From JAVBQO01 sp031548885 (GTDB taxonomy: Bacteria > Patescibacteriota > Saccharimonadia > Saccharimonadales > Saccharimonadaceae), in NCBI GenBank assembly GCA_031548885.1, contig JAVBQO010000002.1:1-64000 (forward strand): a stretch of 64,000 bases of DNA, in the 5' to 3' direction. The position numbers and the translations under genes are program-made. This document shows, one piece after another, positions 42,975-51,179 of this stretch (its first letter is position 1; the number at the start of each line of letters is the position of its first letter). The notes under the pieces were generated by a model. The model worked only from the letters and a program-made list of their open reading frames with translations. It was not told the origin of the DNA and searched no databases.

Positions 42975-43919
42975 CTACCTGTACAACGATTCATAGGTAC
43001 TGTTCAAAACAGTTCGTTGGCGCGAGGCAATAGCGGTTTCTTCCATAATCTTGCGAACTTCTTCTTTATCAGTTTTGCCAATATTCTCGCCAAGCTGTTT
43101 TATGACTTCGCGTAATCTGGTTTCGTAATCGGAAACTTCAATGCCGAGATTTCGCAATTTATCAACGTTTAGTACGGTGTCAACCCGAGTATTTGGCGTC
43201 ATTTTGTCAAGTTCAGATTTCGCAATCTTTTCTGGTTCGAGGTCGGGCAAAATAAATTCCTTAATCATCAAACCGATATTAAATGGAGTTGTATAGCCCG
43301 TATTCGCAACGTGATAAACACCAGTCGCACGTCGCTGTGCAAGCTCATCCGTCCATACCATCAAATCCTCGATAACAGTTCCGGAATTTGCGGTATCAAC
43401 AAATTTTGAAAAAGTAAGCATTTTAACCAACATATTTTTCGGACTCATTTGCGCCGAAACGGGTTGACGCGGGCGCAAAATCAAACATTTGAAATTGGCG
43501 GATCGTTCGAACATGACCATTTCTTCGCTCCATACTTTTGTCCAGCCGTAATATGATGCTGGGTTTGGTATAGATTCCTCAGTTTTTTCATCAGTTCCGT
43601 CGACGCTGCTGAAAATACAGCCACTGGAATAGTGGATCATGTATATATCAAGTTTGTCGCAAGCTTTTGCAATGGTTGCTGCGCCCATTACGTTCACGTC
43701 GAACGCTTCCAATCGGTTTTCGCCGCACCATTCAAGGTTGGTTTGCGCGGCGGTATTTATGACAATTGTCGGCTGAGAATCTGCGATCGCTTTCTCAACT
43801 TGATCATAATTGCGGATGTCCACATCTTTCGCAATTTCGGTGGGTACTTCCAATGCTTTGTAATGATTGAGATAAAAGTTCCCGATTTGGCCGTTTCCGA
43901 AAATTAACACTTTTTCCAT
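42975..43919 (-). CDS. RmlD-like NAD(P)-dependent sugar-nucleotide reductase/epimerase
   Basis: 314 residues, short-chain dehydrogenase of the extended/RmlD type: LIFGNGQIGNFY (dinucleotide motif), VINTAAQTNLEWC, YSSGCIF with SYYGWTKVWSE (Tyr-x3-Lys), and a substrate-binding C-terminus. Compared with typical RmlD it lacks the usual PVRTADQP-type stretch, so the substrate may not be dTDP-4-keto-rhamnose. Shine-Dalgarno GGAGGAAAT before the ATG and TATAAT at 43958-43963. Confidence 0.8.
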   Translation of the reverse strand: MEKVLIFGNGQIGNFYLNHYKALEVPTEIAKDVDIRNYDQVEKAIADSQPTIVINTAAQTNLEWCGENRLEAFDVNVMGAATIAKACDKLDIYMIHYSSGCIFSSVDGTDEKTEESIPNPASYYGWTKVWSEEMVMFERSANFKCLILRPRQPVSAQMSPKNMLVKMLTFSKFVDTANSGTVIEDLMVWTDELAQRRATGVYHVANTGYTTPFNIGLMIKEFILPDLEPEKIAKSELDKMTPNTRVDTVLNVDKLRNLGIEVSDYETRLREVIKQLGENIGKTDKEEVRKIMEETAIASRQRTVLNSTYESLYR

Positions 43920-43957
43920 ATTTCCTCCAGTTTTGCGGTTTTTCGCTAACGTTGTTT

Positions 43958-43963
43958 ATTATA
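43958..43963 (-). promoter_or_regulatory. -10 box of the RmlD-like gene
   Basis: TATAAT on minus, in the 55-nt gap after the rmlB stop codon. The gene has a normal leader of about 32 nt with a good Shine-Dalgarno. Confidence 0.4.
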
Positions 43964-43974
43964 GCACGCGGTTC

Positions 43975-44976
43975 TTAATGACCCGCTTTCTTATACTTCG
44001 CCTCAGTCTCCAACTTCTGCGGTTTCCACCAACCCTCATTCTGCTCGTACCACTCAATCGTCGCCTTCAAACCCTCTGCAAAATCGGTATATTTTGGTTT
44101 CCAATCCAACTTTTCACGAAGCTTCGTCGAGTCAATCGCGTATCGCATGTCGTGTCCCGGTCGGTCGTTGACGTGTTCGAAATCGTTGGCATCGCGTCCC
44201 ATATTTTCCAAAATCATGCGCACCACGGTCAAGTTATTTTTCTCGCCGTCAGCGCCGATCAAATACGTTTCGCCGATGTTGCCTTTTTCGCAAATCGTCA
44301 AAACGGCCGAGCTGTGGTCCTCGGTGTGGATCCAATCGCGAACCTGTTCGCCGGTGCCATATAATCGCGGTTTGCGGCCTTCCAAAACCTCGGTGATTTG
44401 GCGTGGAATGAATTTTTCGACGTGTTGATACGGACCGTAATTGTTGGAACAGTTCGAAATTGTGGCTTGCAAACCAAAGCTTCGCACCCATGCGCGAACC
44501 AACAAATCCGACCCGGCCTTTGTCGAAGAATACGGGCTGGATGGGCGATATGGCGTATTTTCGGTAAATTTCGCAGGATCGTCGAGCTCCAAATCGCCGT
44601 ACACTTCGTCGGTGGAAATGTGGTGAAAACGTTTGTTATGTTTGCACGCCGCTTCGATCAACGTGTATGTGCCGACGATGTTGGTGTCCAAAAACGGCCG
44701 CGGATTCGACAGGGAATTATCGTTGTGTGATTCCGCGGCATAATGCACGACGATGTCGGTTTTCGCAACCAATTCGTCGACTAATTTTTCGTTGCAAATG
44801 TCGCCTTTGACAAACGTAAAACGATCGTCAGGCAAACCTTCCAGCGACTTAACATTCCCCGCGTAGGTCAATTTGTCGATGACCGTGACATGCGCGTCCG
44901 GTCGATTGTTGATAACATAATGAACAAAATTCGAGCCGATGAAACCGGCACCCCCAGTGACTAAATACCTCTTCAT
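43975..44976 (-). CDS. rmlB: dTDP-glucose 4,6-dehydratase
   Basis: 333 residues. Converts dTDP-glucose to the 4-keto-6-deoxy sugar. Motifs: YLVTGGAGFIGSNFV (NAD site), HISTDEVYGDL (catalytic Asp-Glu), YSSTKAGSDLLVRAW (Tyr-x3-Lys), SNCSNNYGPYQ, RDWIHTEDHSSA. Start at 44976, where TATAAT lies 8 nt upstream on minus; the ORF ATG three codons earlier falls next to that box. Confidence 0.96.
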   Translation of the reverse strand: MKRYLVTGGAGFIGSNFVHYVINNRPDAHVTVIDKLTYAGNVKSLEGLPDDRFTFVKGDICNEKLVDELVAKTDIVVHYAAESHNDNSLSNPRPFLDTNIVGTYTLIEAACKHNKRFHHISTDEVYGDLELDDPAKFTENTPYRPSSPYSSTKAGSDLLVRAWVRSFGLQATISNCSNNYGPYQHVEKFIPRQITEVLEGRKPRLYGTGEQVRDWIHTEDHSSAVLTICEKGNIGETYLIGADGEKNNLTVVRMILENMGRDANDFEHVNDRPGHDMRYAIDSTKLREKLDWKPKYTDFAEGLKATIEWYEQNEGWWKPQKLETEAKYKKAGH

Positions 44977-44984
44977 GGTAATCA

Positions 44985-45008
44985 ATTATAACATTTTGCT
45001 GGTATAAT
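44985..45008. promoter_or_regulatory. divergent promoter pair rmlB/manC
   Basis: Minus-strand TATAAT at 44985-44990 for rmlB and plus-strand TATAAT at 45003-45008 for manC within 24 nt. The rmlB start is leaderless-type (8 nt); manC has a 24-nt leader with GAGGGA. Confidence 0.5.
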
Positions 45009-45032
45009 GTAGAGCATTAACTGCGAGGGAAC

Positions 45033-46091
45033 ATGATTACAGTAATTATCGCCGGCGGTTCCGGCACGCGTTTATGGCCGTTGTCGACGTCGGATTACCC
45101 GAAACATTTGTTGAAATTGACCAGCGAAAAGTCGATGCTGCAACAGGCGTACGGCCGTGCGTCACGATTGGAAGGCGATATTTTCGTCATCACCGAACAA
45201 TCGCATAGCGACGTCGTATTCGACCAATTGCCTGATTTGGCACGCGAAAATATTATCGTTGAACCAGGACGGCGCGGAACAGCTAGTTGCGTTGTGGCGG
45301 CGCTTGCGAAAATTGCGAAAAGTGGTGCGGACAAAAACGAACCGATAATTTTTGTGACGGCCGATCATCACGTCAACGATGTCGATGGCTACGTCAACAC
45401 GGTGCGTTTCGCAGGAAAAACTTCGGCAGAATTGGGGCGATTGACGACATTGGGCGTCGAGCCGGATCATCCCGCAACCGGTTTCGGCTATATAAAAAAA
45501 TCGCGGCCAATTAATCAAAACGGATACAGTTTCGTCTACGAAGTTGAGTCGTTCCACGAAAAACCGAATCTAGAAACGGCACAGGATTACATCGAAAGCG
45601 GCCAATATTTATGGAACATGGGATATTTTGTCGCGAACTATAACACATTCGAGCGAGTGATGAAGGAGTTCGCACCGTATTTGCACGAATGTCTCAACGA
45701 ATTGCTGAGCGCCGCGAACGACGCAGAATTCAATGCGAAATATCTCGATTTCGTGAATGAACAAATCGACACGGCTTTGGCCGAAAAAGTCAAAGATTTA
45801 TTGGTCGTGCCGGGCAGTTTCGACTGGATGGACGTCGGTTCGTTCAAGGATTTATATGAGGCGACACGGCACGATCCGGGTGGTAATTTCACGAAAGGCT
45901 ATGTCGAGGCGATCGACATCGAAAATTCGTTTATTCGCAACGACGAAGTTGACAAACCGGTTGCAGTGATTGGCCTGGATAACGTCGTCGTCGTCAACAC
46001 GCCGCACGGCATTTTAGTGGCGCGCAAAGATCTTTCGCAAAGGGTTGGCGACGTTGCGAAAAAGATCGCGAAGGATCAAGCGACTAAATAA
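45033..46091 (+). CDS. manC: Mannose-1-phosphate guanylyltransferase
   Basis: 352 residues. Makes GDP-mannose. Motifs: VIIAGGSGTRLWPLSTSDYPKHLL, FVTADHHV, ATGFGYIKKS, EKPNLETAQDYI, YLWNMGYFV, GSFDWMDVGSF. No C-terminal phosphomannose isomerase domain. Converges on sucD with an 8-nt overlap. Confidence 0.93.
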   Translation: MITVIIAGGSGTRLWPLSTSDYPKHLLKLTSEKSMLQQAYGRASRLEGDIFVITEQSHSDVVFDQLPDLARENIIVEPGRRGTASCVVAALAKIAKSGADKNEPIIFVTADHHVNDVDGYVNTVRFAGKTSAELGRLTTLGVEPDHPATGFGYIKKSRPINQNGYSFVYEVESFHEKPNLETAQDYIESGQYLWNMGYFVANYNTFERVMKEFAPYLHECLNELLSAANDAEFNAKYLDFVNEQIDTALAEKVKDLLVVPGSFDWMDVGSFKDLYEATRHDPGGNFTKGYVEAIDIENSFIRNDEVDKPVAVIGLDNVVVVNTPHGILVARKDLSQRVGDVAKKIAKDQATK

Positions 46092-46938
46092 TTTTCGCAA
46101 TTAATTGATCGAGGCTGGCGCCGGTTATGGCACCAGCTTTTTCTAGTGCCTGTGTTTTCGCAAATGCCGTCTCGTCATCCTCTCCGATAACCGCGCCCGC
46201 GTGCCCCAGCTGTTTGCCGATCGGCGCATGATGCCCGGCGACGTACGCGAAAACTGGTTTTGTGACGTTTTTCGCAATAAATTCCGCAGCGATTTGTTCG
46301 TCGTGGACGCCGATTTCGCCGATCAAAACGATCTTGGAAACATCGTCATCGTTTTCGAAAACGCGTAACCAATCAACGAACGATGAACCTTTAATTGGAT
46401 CGCCGCCGATGCCAACGATGTATTTTTGACCGATGTTATTTTGCGTTAAGGCGTTCGCAATTTCGTACGTCAACGTTCCAGATTTGCTGACGATTGCAAC
46501 GCTACCATTTTGCGAAACTGATTCCGGAATAATGCCAAGTTTGTTGACGCCGGGGATCAAAATCCCCGGGCAATTCGGCCCAACGATCGTGATATTTTTC
46601 GCATCGGCCAACTTTTTTGCAACCAAAAAATCGTGCACCGGGATGCCTTCGGTGATGCAAACGATCAATTTGATGTCGTTTTCGATCGCCTCGATTAACG
46701 CAGATTTTGCGAAGGGCGCAGGAACAAAAATCACGCTAGCGTCGATTTCAACGGACTTTTTCGCGTCCGAAATATTTGCGAAAACGGGAATTCCATCAAT
46801 ATTTTGCCTGGCTTTATTTGGCGAAGTTCCGGCGACGATTTTTGTGCCAGACGCGATCATTTCGCGCGTGTGGAATTGGCCTTGCGTGCCGGTGATTCCT
46901 TGGACCAAAACGTTCAATTTTTTCGTGACGTCGATCAT
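46084..46938 (-). CDS. sucD: Succinyl-CoA synthetase alpha subunit
   Basis: 284 residues. The alpha subunit binds CoA and carries the phosphohistidine. Seen: GITGTQGQFHTREMI, VIFVPAPFAKSALIEAI, GPNCPGIL, SKSGTLTYEIANAL, GIGGDPIKGSSF, and KQLGHAGAVIG with the active His near 246. Start chosen at 46938, the ATG overlapping the sucC TGA. Confidence 0.94.
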   Translation of the reverse strand: MIDVTKKLNVLVQGITGTQGQFHTREMIASGTKIVAGTSPNKARQNIDGIPVFANISDAKKSVEIDASVIFVPAPFAKSALIEAIENDIKLIVCITEGIPVHDFLVAKKLADAKNITIVGPNCPGILIPGVNKLGIIPESVSQNGSVAIVSKSGTLTYEIANALTQNNIGQKYIVGIGGDPIKGSSFVDWLRVFENDDDVSKIVLIGEIGVHDEQIAAEFIAKNVTKPVFAYVAGHHAPIGKQLGHAGAVIGEDDETAFAKTQALEKAGAITGASLDQLIAKII

Positions 46939-47984
46939 GCACAAACCTCTTTCGCAAGCTCAATACAATCATTCAAATCAACGCAAAGCGGAATATCGTG
47001 CGCGTCCAAAATCGATTTTGCCTCTGTGAAATTCGTGCCGTGCAATCGAATAAAAATCGGCGGCAAATCAGGTAGGGAATTTTTCGCAGCCAAAATTGCC
47101 TCGGCAACTTGGTCGCAGCGCGTGATGCCGGCGAATACATTGACGATAATCGCGCGTAAATTTTTGTACTGCGAAAACTGCGCGAAATTCGCCGTGATTT
47201 TCGCCGCGTCCGCACCGCCGCCAATATCTAAAAAGTTCGTAGATTCTAATCCCGCGCCGTTGATTTGGTCGACCGTCGCCATGGAAAGCCCGGCGCCGTT
47301 CGCGACGACCGCGACGTTGCCATTTGAGTCCAAAGTTACAAAATTTGCGCTCGGAACTTTCGCAAATTCCGGATGGCGAAACAGGGAATTGTCGTCGATT
47401 TCCATTTTGCAATCCAGCGCCACAAATTCATTTTGCGAAAAAACCAACGGATTGATTTCCAATAATAACGCGTCGTTTTTGATCATGCAATCGTACAATT
47501 TCGCAATCAAATTACGCAATTTTTCACTATGCGAAACGTCGTAATTAAAATACGAACACAACTTTTTCGCAACATCGTCAAATCGTTCGGGCGAGGCAGG
47601 GAATATGAGCGGCGTTTCGTCGGATTCCTCCACGTCGACGCCACCTTCCCGCCGGGCGATCAGCTGGATTTCGTCGACGTCGCGGTTCACGATCAACGCC
47701 AAATAATGTTCGTTCGCAAATTCGACCAATTCCTCGGCCAAGATTTTTTCGGTTCGGAACCCGTCGACAACCAAGTTTTTCAATCGCCCCACTTCCCTCT
47801 CAAATTCGTCTAATGATGACACTTTTACAACACCACCGTCTTTGCCGCGTCGTCCGGTCGGGACTTGAATTTTTAATACGACTCCCCTGTTGAATTCGTA
47901 ATTTTCGTCGACCAAAATGCCGTACGGAATTTTCACACCGCATTGCGAAAGAAGGTTTTTGGCTTCAATTTCCAAAAGGCGCAT
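46935..47984 (-). CDS. sucC: Succinyl-CoA synthetase beta subunit
   Basis: 349 residues, about 40 fewer than E. coli SucC. ATP-grasp N-terminal part (LLEIEAKNLLSQCGVKIPYG, RRGKDGGVVKV, LLLEINPLVF) and CoA-ligase C-terminal part (VANGAGLSMATVDQI, NFLDIGGGAD, FAGITRCD). The pair makes or uses ATP with succinyl-CoA or a related acyl-CoA. Shorter ATG at 47984 is used because the longer ORF lies over the NUDIX gene. Confidence 0.92.
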   Translation of the reverse strand: MRLLEIEAKNLLSQCGVKIPYGILVDENYEFNRGVVLKIQVPTGRRGKDGGVVKVSSLDEFEREVGRLKNLVVDGFRTEKILAEELVEFANEHYLALIVNRDVDEIQLIARREGGVDVEESDETPLIFPASPERFDDVAKKLCSYFNYDVSHSEKLRNLIAKLYDCMIKNDALLLEINPLVFSQNEFVALDCKMEIDDNSLFRHPEFAKVPSANFVTLDSNGNVAVVANGAGLSMATVDQINGAGLESTNFLDIGGGADAAKITANFAQFSQYKNLRAIIVNVFAGITRCDQVAEAILAAKNSLPDLPPIFIRLHGTNFTEAKSILDAHDIPLCVDLNDCIELAKEVCA

Positions 47985-48498
47985 CGTGATTTTCCCATCG
48001 TTTTTGTAATTCCAAAACGCATTCGCGAACGTCATTCAGATGAATTTGGTCAAGCGGAACGTCCATTATATGGCTGCGAAAAACGTCGGCGACATCATCG
48101 CGCGGCGTTAGATTTTTCGCAGAAATTTTCGCAACGAATGAAGCCGCGACCAGCGGAATCTGCTCGTTTGCGAAAGTGTAATCGGTCGCTGCGCCGCTTC
48201 GCAGGAACATTAAATCACCGTAATCGCCCGGGTTCAATCCCAATTCTTCCTGTAATTCTCGCACGGCCGCATTTTCAAAACTTTCCGCTCCGTCGACGAA
48301 CCCGCCGAACGAGTCCAATTTCCCGACGTTTGGTTCGACGCCGCGAACGCTTAACAAAATTTCGTCACCATCGATCAAATAAATGCCCGAGCATGGCGAC
48401 GCATTTGCGTAAATCGCGTGACCGTTTGCGCATTTGTATGCGTGATTTTTGACATTTATAAGCTCCGCGCCACAGCGTCGGCAAAAATTCATTTCCAT
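47965..48498 (-). CDS. NUDIX hydrolase with N-terminal zinc ribbon (NudC-like layout)
   Basis: 177 residues: zinc ribbon FCRRCGAEL ... YKCANGH at 5-27, then NUDIX box GGFVDGAESFENA + REL.EELG at about 66-88. This layout is that of NADH pyrophosphatase/RNA-decapping NudC, though shorter than that enzyme. AGGAG 5 nt before the ATG. Sits 2 nt downstream of galE and overlaps sucC by 20 nt, so all are probably one operon. Confidence 0.85.
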   Translation of the reverse strand: MEMNFCRRCGAELINVKNHAYKCANGHAIYANASPCSGIYLIDGDEILLSVRGVEPNVGKLDSFGGFVDGAESFENAAVRELQEELGLNPGDYGDLMFLRSGAATDYTFANEQIPLVAASFVAKISAKNLTPRDDVADVFRSHIMDVPLDQIHLNDVRECVLELQKRWENHDAPFGN

Positions 48499-48500
48499 TT

Positions 48501-49514
48501 TTACTCCTGATAACCGTTAGGATTTTGTGATTGCCAGCGATACGAATCTTCGCAGGCGTCAATTAATGTTTTTTCCGCGTGCCAGTTTAATTTCGCATTT
48601 GCTTTCGCCGGATCAGAGTAATTTTTGGCAATATCACCGGCGCGTCGCGGCGCGATTTCGTACGGAATTTCGCGGCCGATAGCTTGCGAAAATGCGTTCA
48701 CGACGTCCAAAACCGATTCGCCGCGCCCGGTTCCCAAATTGTAAATCTCGACATTTTTCGTTAAGTTTTCCAGCGCCGCGACGTGTCCGCGTGCCAAATC
48801 GACGACGTGAATATAATCGCGTACGCACGTGCCGTCGGGCGTGTCGTAATCGTCGCCAAAAACCATCAATTTGTCGCGTTTGCCTATTGCGACCTGTGAA
48901 ACGAACGGGAACAAATTGTTCGGGATGCCGTTCGGATCTTCGCCAATCAGTCCCGATTGGTGTGCGCCAACGGGGTTGAAATAGCGCAAAATCGTGACTG
49001 CGAAATCAGGATTGGCTTTCGCAAAATCGGTCAAAATCTGTTCGATCATGAATTTTGTTTGGCCGTACGGATTCGTGATACCGACGCCAACGCGTGCGGT
49101 TTCGGTCAGTGGCAATTCGGACGGGTCGCCGTAAACGGTCGCGCTGGAACTGAAAATTAGTTTTTGTGCGCCGTGTTTTTTCATGACTTCCAGTAGCGAA
49201 AACGTCGATGATAAATTGTTGTCGTAATATTCGAGCGGCTTCTCGACCGATTCGCCAACAGCTTTTAGACCGGCAAAATGGATGACGGCATCGGGTTTTT
49301 CGACATTGAAAAATTCGTCCAAGCGCGTGCGATCTGCCACGTCAAAAATATAGAGCGGAACTTTTCGCCCGGTGATTTTCGCAACTCGCCGCAGCGATTC
49401 GTCCGACGAATTGGACAAGGTGTCGATCGCCACGACGTCGTGGCCGGCCGCGATCAATTCGACGGCGGTGTGCGACGCGATGTAGCCCGCGCCGCCAGTT
49501 AATAATACTTTCAT
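48501..49514 (-). CDS. galE: UDP-glucose 4-epimerase
   Basis: 337 residues. Interconverts UDP-glucose and UDP-galactose (or the N-acetyl forms). Motifs: LLTGGAGYIASHTAVEL, HFAGLKAVGES, FSSSATVYG, NPYGQTKFMIE, RYFNPVGAH, YNLGTGRGESV. The third Gly of the usual GGAGYIGSH motif is Ala here. Overlaps the upstream glycosyltransferase by 4 nt. Confidence 0.95.
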   Translation of the reverse strand: MKVLLTGGAGYIASHTAVELIAAGHDVVAIDTLSNSSDESLRRVAKITGRKVPLYIFDVADRTRLDEFFNVEKPDAVIHFAGLKAVGESVEKPLEYYDNNLSSTFSLLEVMKKHGAQKLIFSSSATVYGDPSELPLTETARVGVGITNPYGQTKFMIEQILTDFAKANPDFAVTILRYFNPVGAHQSGLIGEDPNGIPNNLFPFVSQVAIGKRDKLMVFGDDYDTPDGTCVRDYIHVVDLARGHVAALENLTKNVEIYNLGTGRGESVLDVVNAFSQAIGREIPYEIAPRRAGDIAKNYSDPAKANAKLNWHAEKTLIDACEDSYRWQSQNPNGYQE

Positions 49515-50650
49515 TTCTCCCTCGATTCGGGCGTATTATCGCGCACGATTTTGCGAATTTTGTCGATGAATAATGTTTCGGAAAAGCGTTTCGCGCGGCG
49601 ATTCAATGTCGCCGGAACAAAATTTATTTTCGCAGCGCGTTCGATCGCGTCCGCCAGCGAATCGACGGTTTGCGAATCGAAAAATACGCCGGTTTCGCCG
49701 TCAGTCACGATGTCGAGCGCGCCGCCTTTGCCGTATGCGATGACGGGGCAGCCGGCCGCGAGCGCCTCGACTTGGACGATGCCGAAATCTTCCTCGGCAG
49801 GGAATAGGAATGCGCTGGCGTTACCGAACGCCGCGGCGATTTCGGCGTCGGTCGCGCCGACGTGAAACGACACGGTTTCGCCGGCCATTTCCACTAATTT
49901 TTCGTGCTCTGGGCCGTGACCATATACATCCAAATCTGCGCCGAGTTTGTTCGCTGCGGCAACGGCCAAATCGATGCGCTTATACGGAACCTGGCGGCCG
50001 ACGGCAATTAATCCGCCGCGGTTTTTGTTAAGCGCGTATTTCGCAAACCGATCAATGTCGACTGGCGGAAAAATCACGGTCGAATTTTTGCCGTAATATT
50101 TTTTGATTCGGTCGCGGACTTCGTTGGAATTGGCGATGAAAACGTCGACGTTTTGGGCGGCAACAAAGTCTTTTTTGCGCTGGCCGGGGATCAAAACTGG
50201 CGCTGCTAGTCGCACCAGCCAGTTCAACTTGCCCATGCTCGGGTCGCGTTTGTATTCGTCATAATGTGACCAATAATATCGAATCGGTGTGTGGCAATAA
50301 CAGATGTGAACTTGGCCAGGGCGAGTTTTTTGCACTTGTTTTGATTCGGCGGATGACGACGAAATTATGATGTCGAATTCGGATAAATCGAATTTGCGAA
50401 AAGCGTTGACGCGCAAAGTTGGAAACAGTTTGTGGAATTTTCGCAAAGGTTTCGGCAATTTCTGCAACCATGACGTGCGAATATCGGCGTTCGCGAATTC
50501 GTTCATCGCGCCGAGGTTTTCCGGCTCGTACACCGACGTATAAATCGGCGCGTCGGGGAACGCGCGGTGCAGTGCCAAATCGACACGGGCGACGCCGCCC
50601 ATTGAGGTAATCCAATCTGTTACGATGGCGATTTTTGGTTGAGATTTCAT
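49511..50650 (-). CDS. Glycosyltransferase family 4
   Basis: 379 residues of GT-B type: TSMGGVARVDLALHRAFPDA, SSSSAESKQVQKTRPGQVHICYCHTPIR, SNEVRDRIKKYYG, IAVGRQVPYKRID, FLFPAEEDFGIVQVEALAAGCPVIAYGKGGALD. Resembles mannosyltransferases of glycan loci. ATG at 50650 is used: a TATAAT box ends 6 nt upstream, overlapping the stop of the preceding NUDIX gene. Confidence 0.9.
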   Translation of the reverse strand: MKSQPKIAIVTDWITSMGGVARVDLALHRAFPDAPIYTSVYEPENLGAMNEFANADIRTSWLQKLPKPLRKFHKLFPTLRVNAFRKFDLSEFDIIISSSSAESKQVQKTRPGQVHICYCHTPIRYYWSHYDEYKRDPSMGKLNWLVRLAAPVLIPGQRKKDFVAAQNVDVFIANSNEVRDRIKKYYGKNSTVIFPPVDIDRFAKYALNKNRGGLIAVGRQVPYKRIDLAVAAANKLGADLDVYGHGPEHEKLVEMAGETVSFHVGATDAEIAAAFGNASAFLFPAEEDFGIVQVEALAAGCPVIAYGKGGALDIVTDGETGVFFDSQTVDSLADAIERAAKINFVPATLNRRAKRFSETLFIDKIRKIVRDNTPESREK

Positions 50651-50656
50651 GACTAG

Positions 50657-50662
50657 ATTATA
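50657..50662 (-). promoter_or_regulatory. -10 box of the GT4 gene, leaderless-type
   Basis: TATAAT on minus with six nucleotides to the ATG at 50650; it overlaps the stop codon region of the upstream NUDIX gene. Confidence 0.4.
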
Positions 50663-51179
50663 ACAGATCGAGCCGAAGTTGTTTTTCGCCAAAATCTATA
50701 TTCTCGCCCGATAATAGCTGCAATCCGGTTTTCACGATATTTAGTTCCAAATCGTCCGCGCCGTTTTCGATTTCTAAAATTCGCAAATCATCCAACGACA
50801 GCCACAAAAATTCCGTATGGTCCGCAGGGTTTAACGAAAAGTTTCCGTCGAACGTTGCGAAAAACGCCAACTCAACCGAGTGCGAACCCTTAATTTTGTT
50901 CATGTATGTGAAAGCTCCAAATGGCGCACCAATGTTGATTTTCACGTTCAATTCCTCACGAACCTCGCGCTGCAAGCCAGGTTTCAAATCTTCACCAAAA
51001 TCGATGTGGCCACCGGGCAACTCTAGCTTCCCGGGCAAAAATCTCTTATCTACTGAACGGCGTGCCAGAAATACGTGCGGAATTCCATCGATCGTTTTGT
51101 GGATCAGCGCGACGCAGGTTATGACTTGCTGACCAGCGGCTAGCTTTGCGCTGTCTTGTGAAAAATTTTGATCGCTCAT
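50658..51179 (-). CDS. NUDIX hydrolase
   Basis: 173 residues: core VITCVALIHKT, then the NUDIX box GGHIDFGEDL + REVREELNVKI at about 56-80. Substrate cannot be predicted; in such minimal genomes NUDIX enzymes may clean oxidised nucleotides or nucleotide sugars. Overlaps the WbaP-like gene by 4 nt. Confidence 0.88.
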   Translation of the reverse strand: MSDQNFSQDSAKLAAGQQVITCVALIHKTIDGIPHVFLARRSVDKRFLPGKLELPGGHIDFGEDLKPGLQREVREELNVKINIGAPFGAFTYMNKIKGSHSVELAFFATFDGNFSLNPADHTEFLWLSLDDLRILEIENGADDLELNIVKTGLQLLSGENIDFGEKQLRLDLL

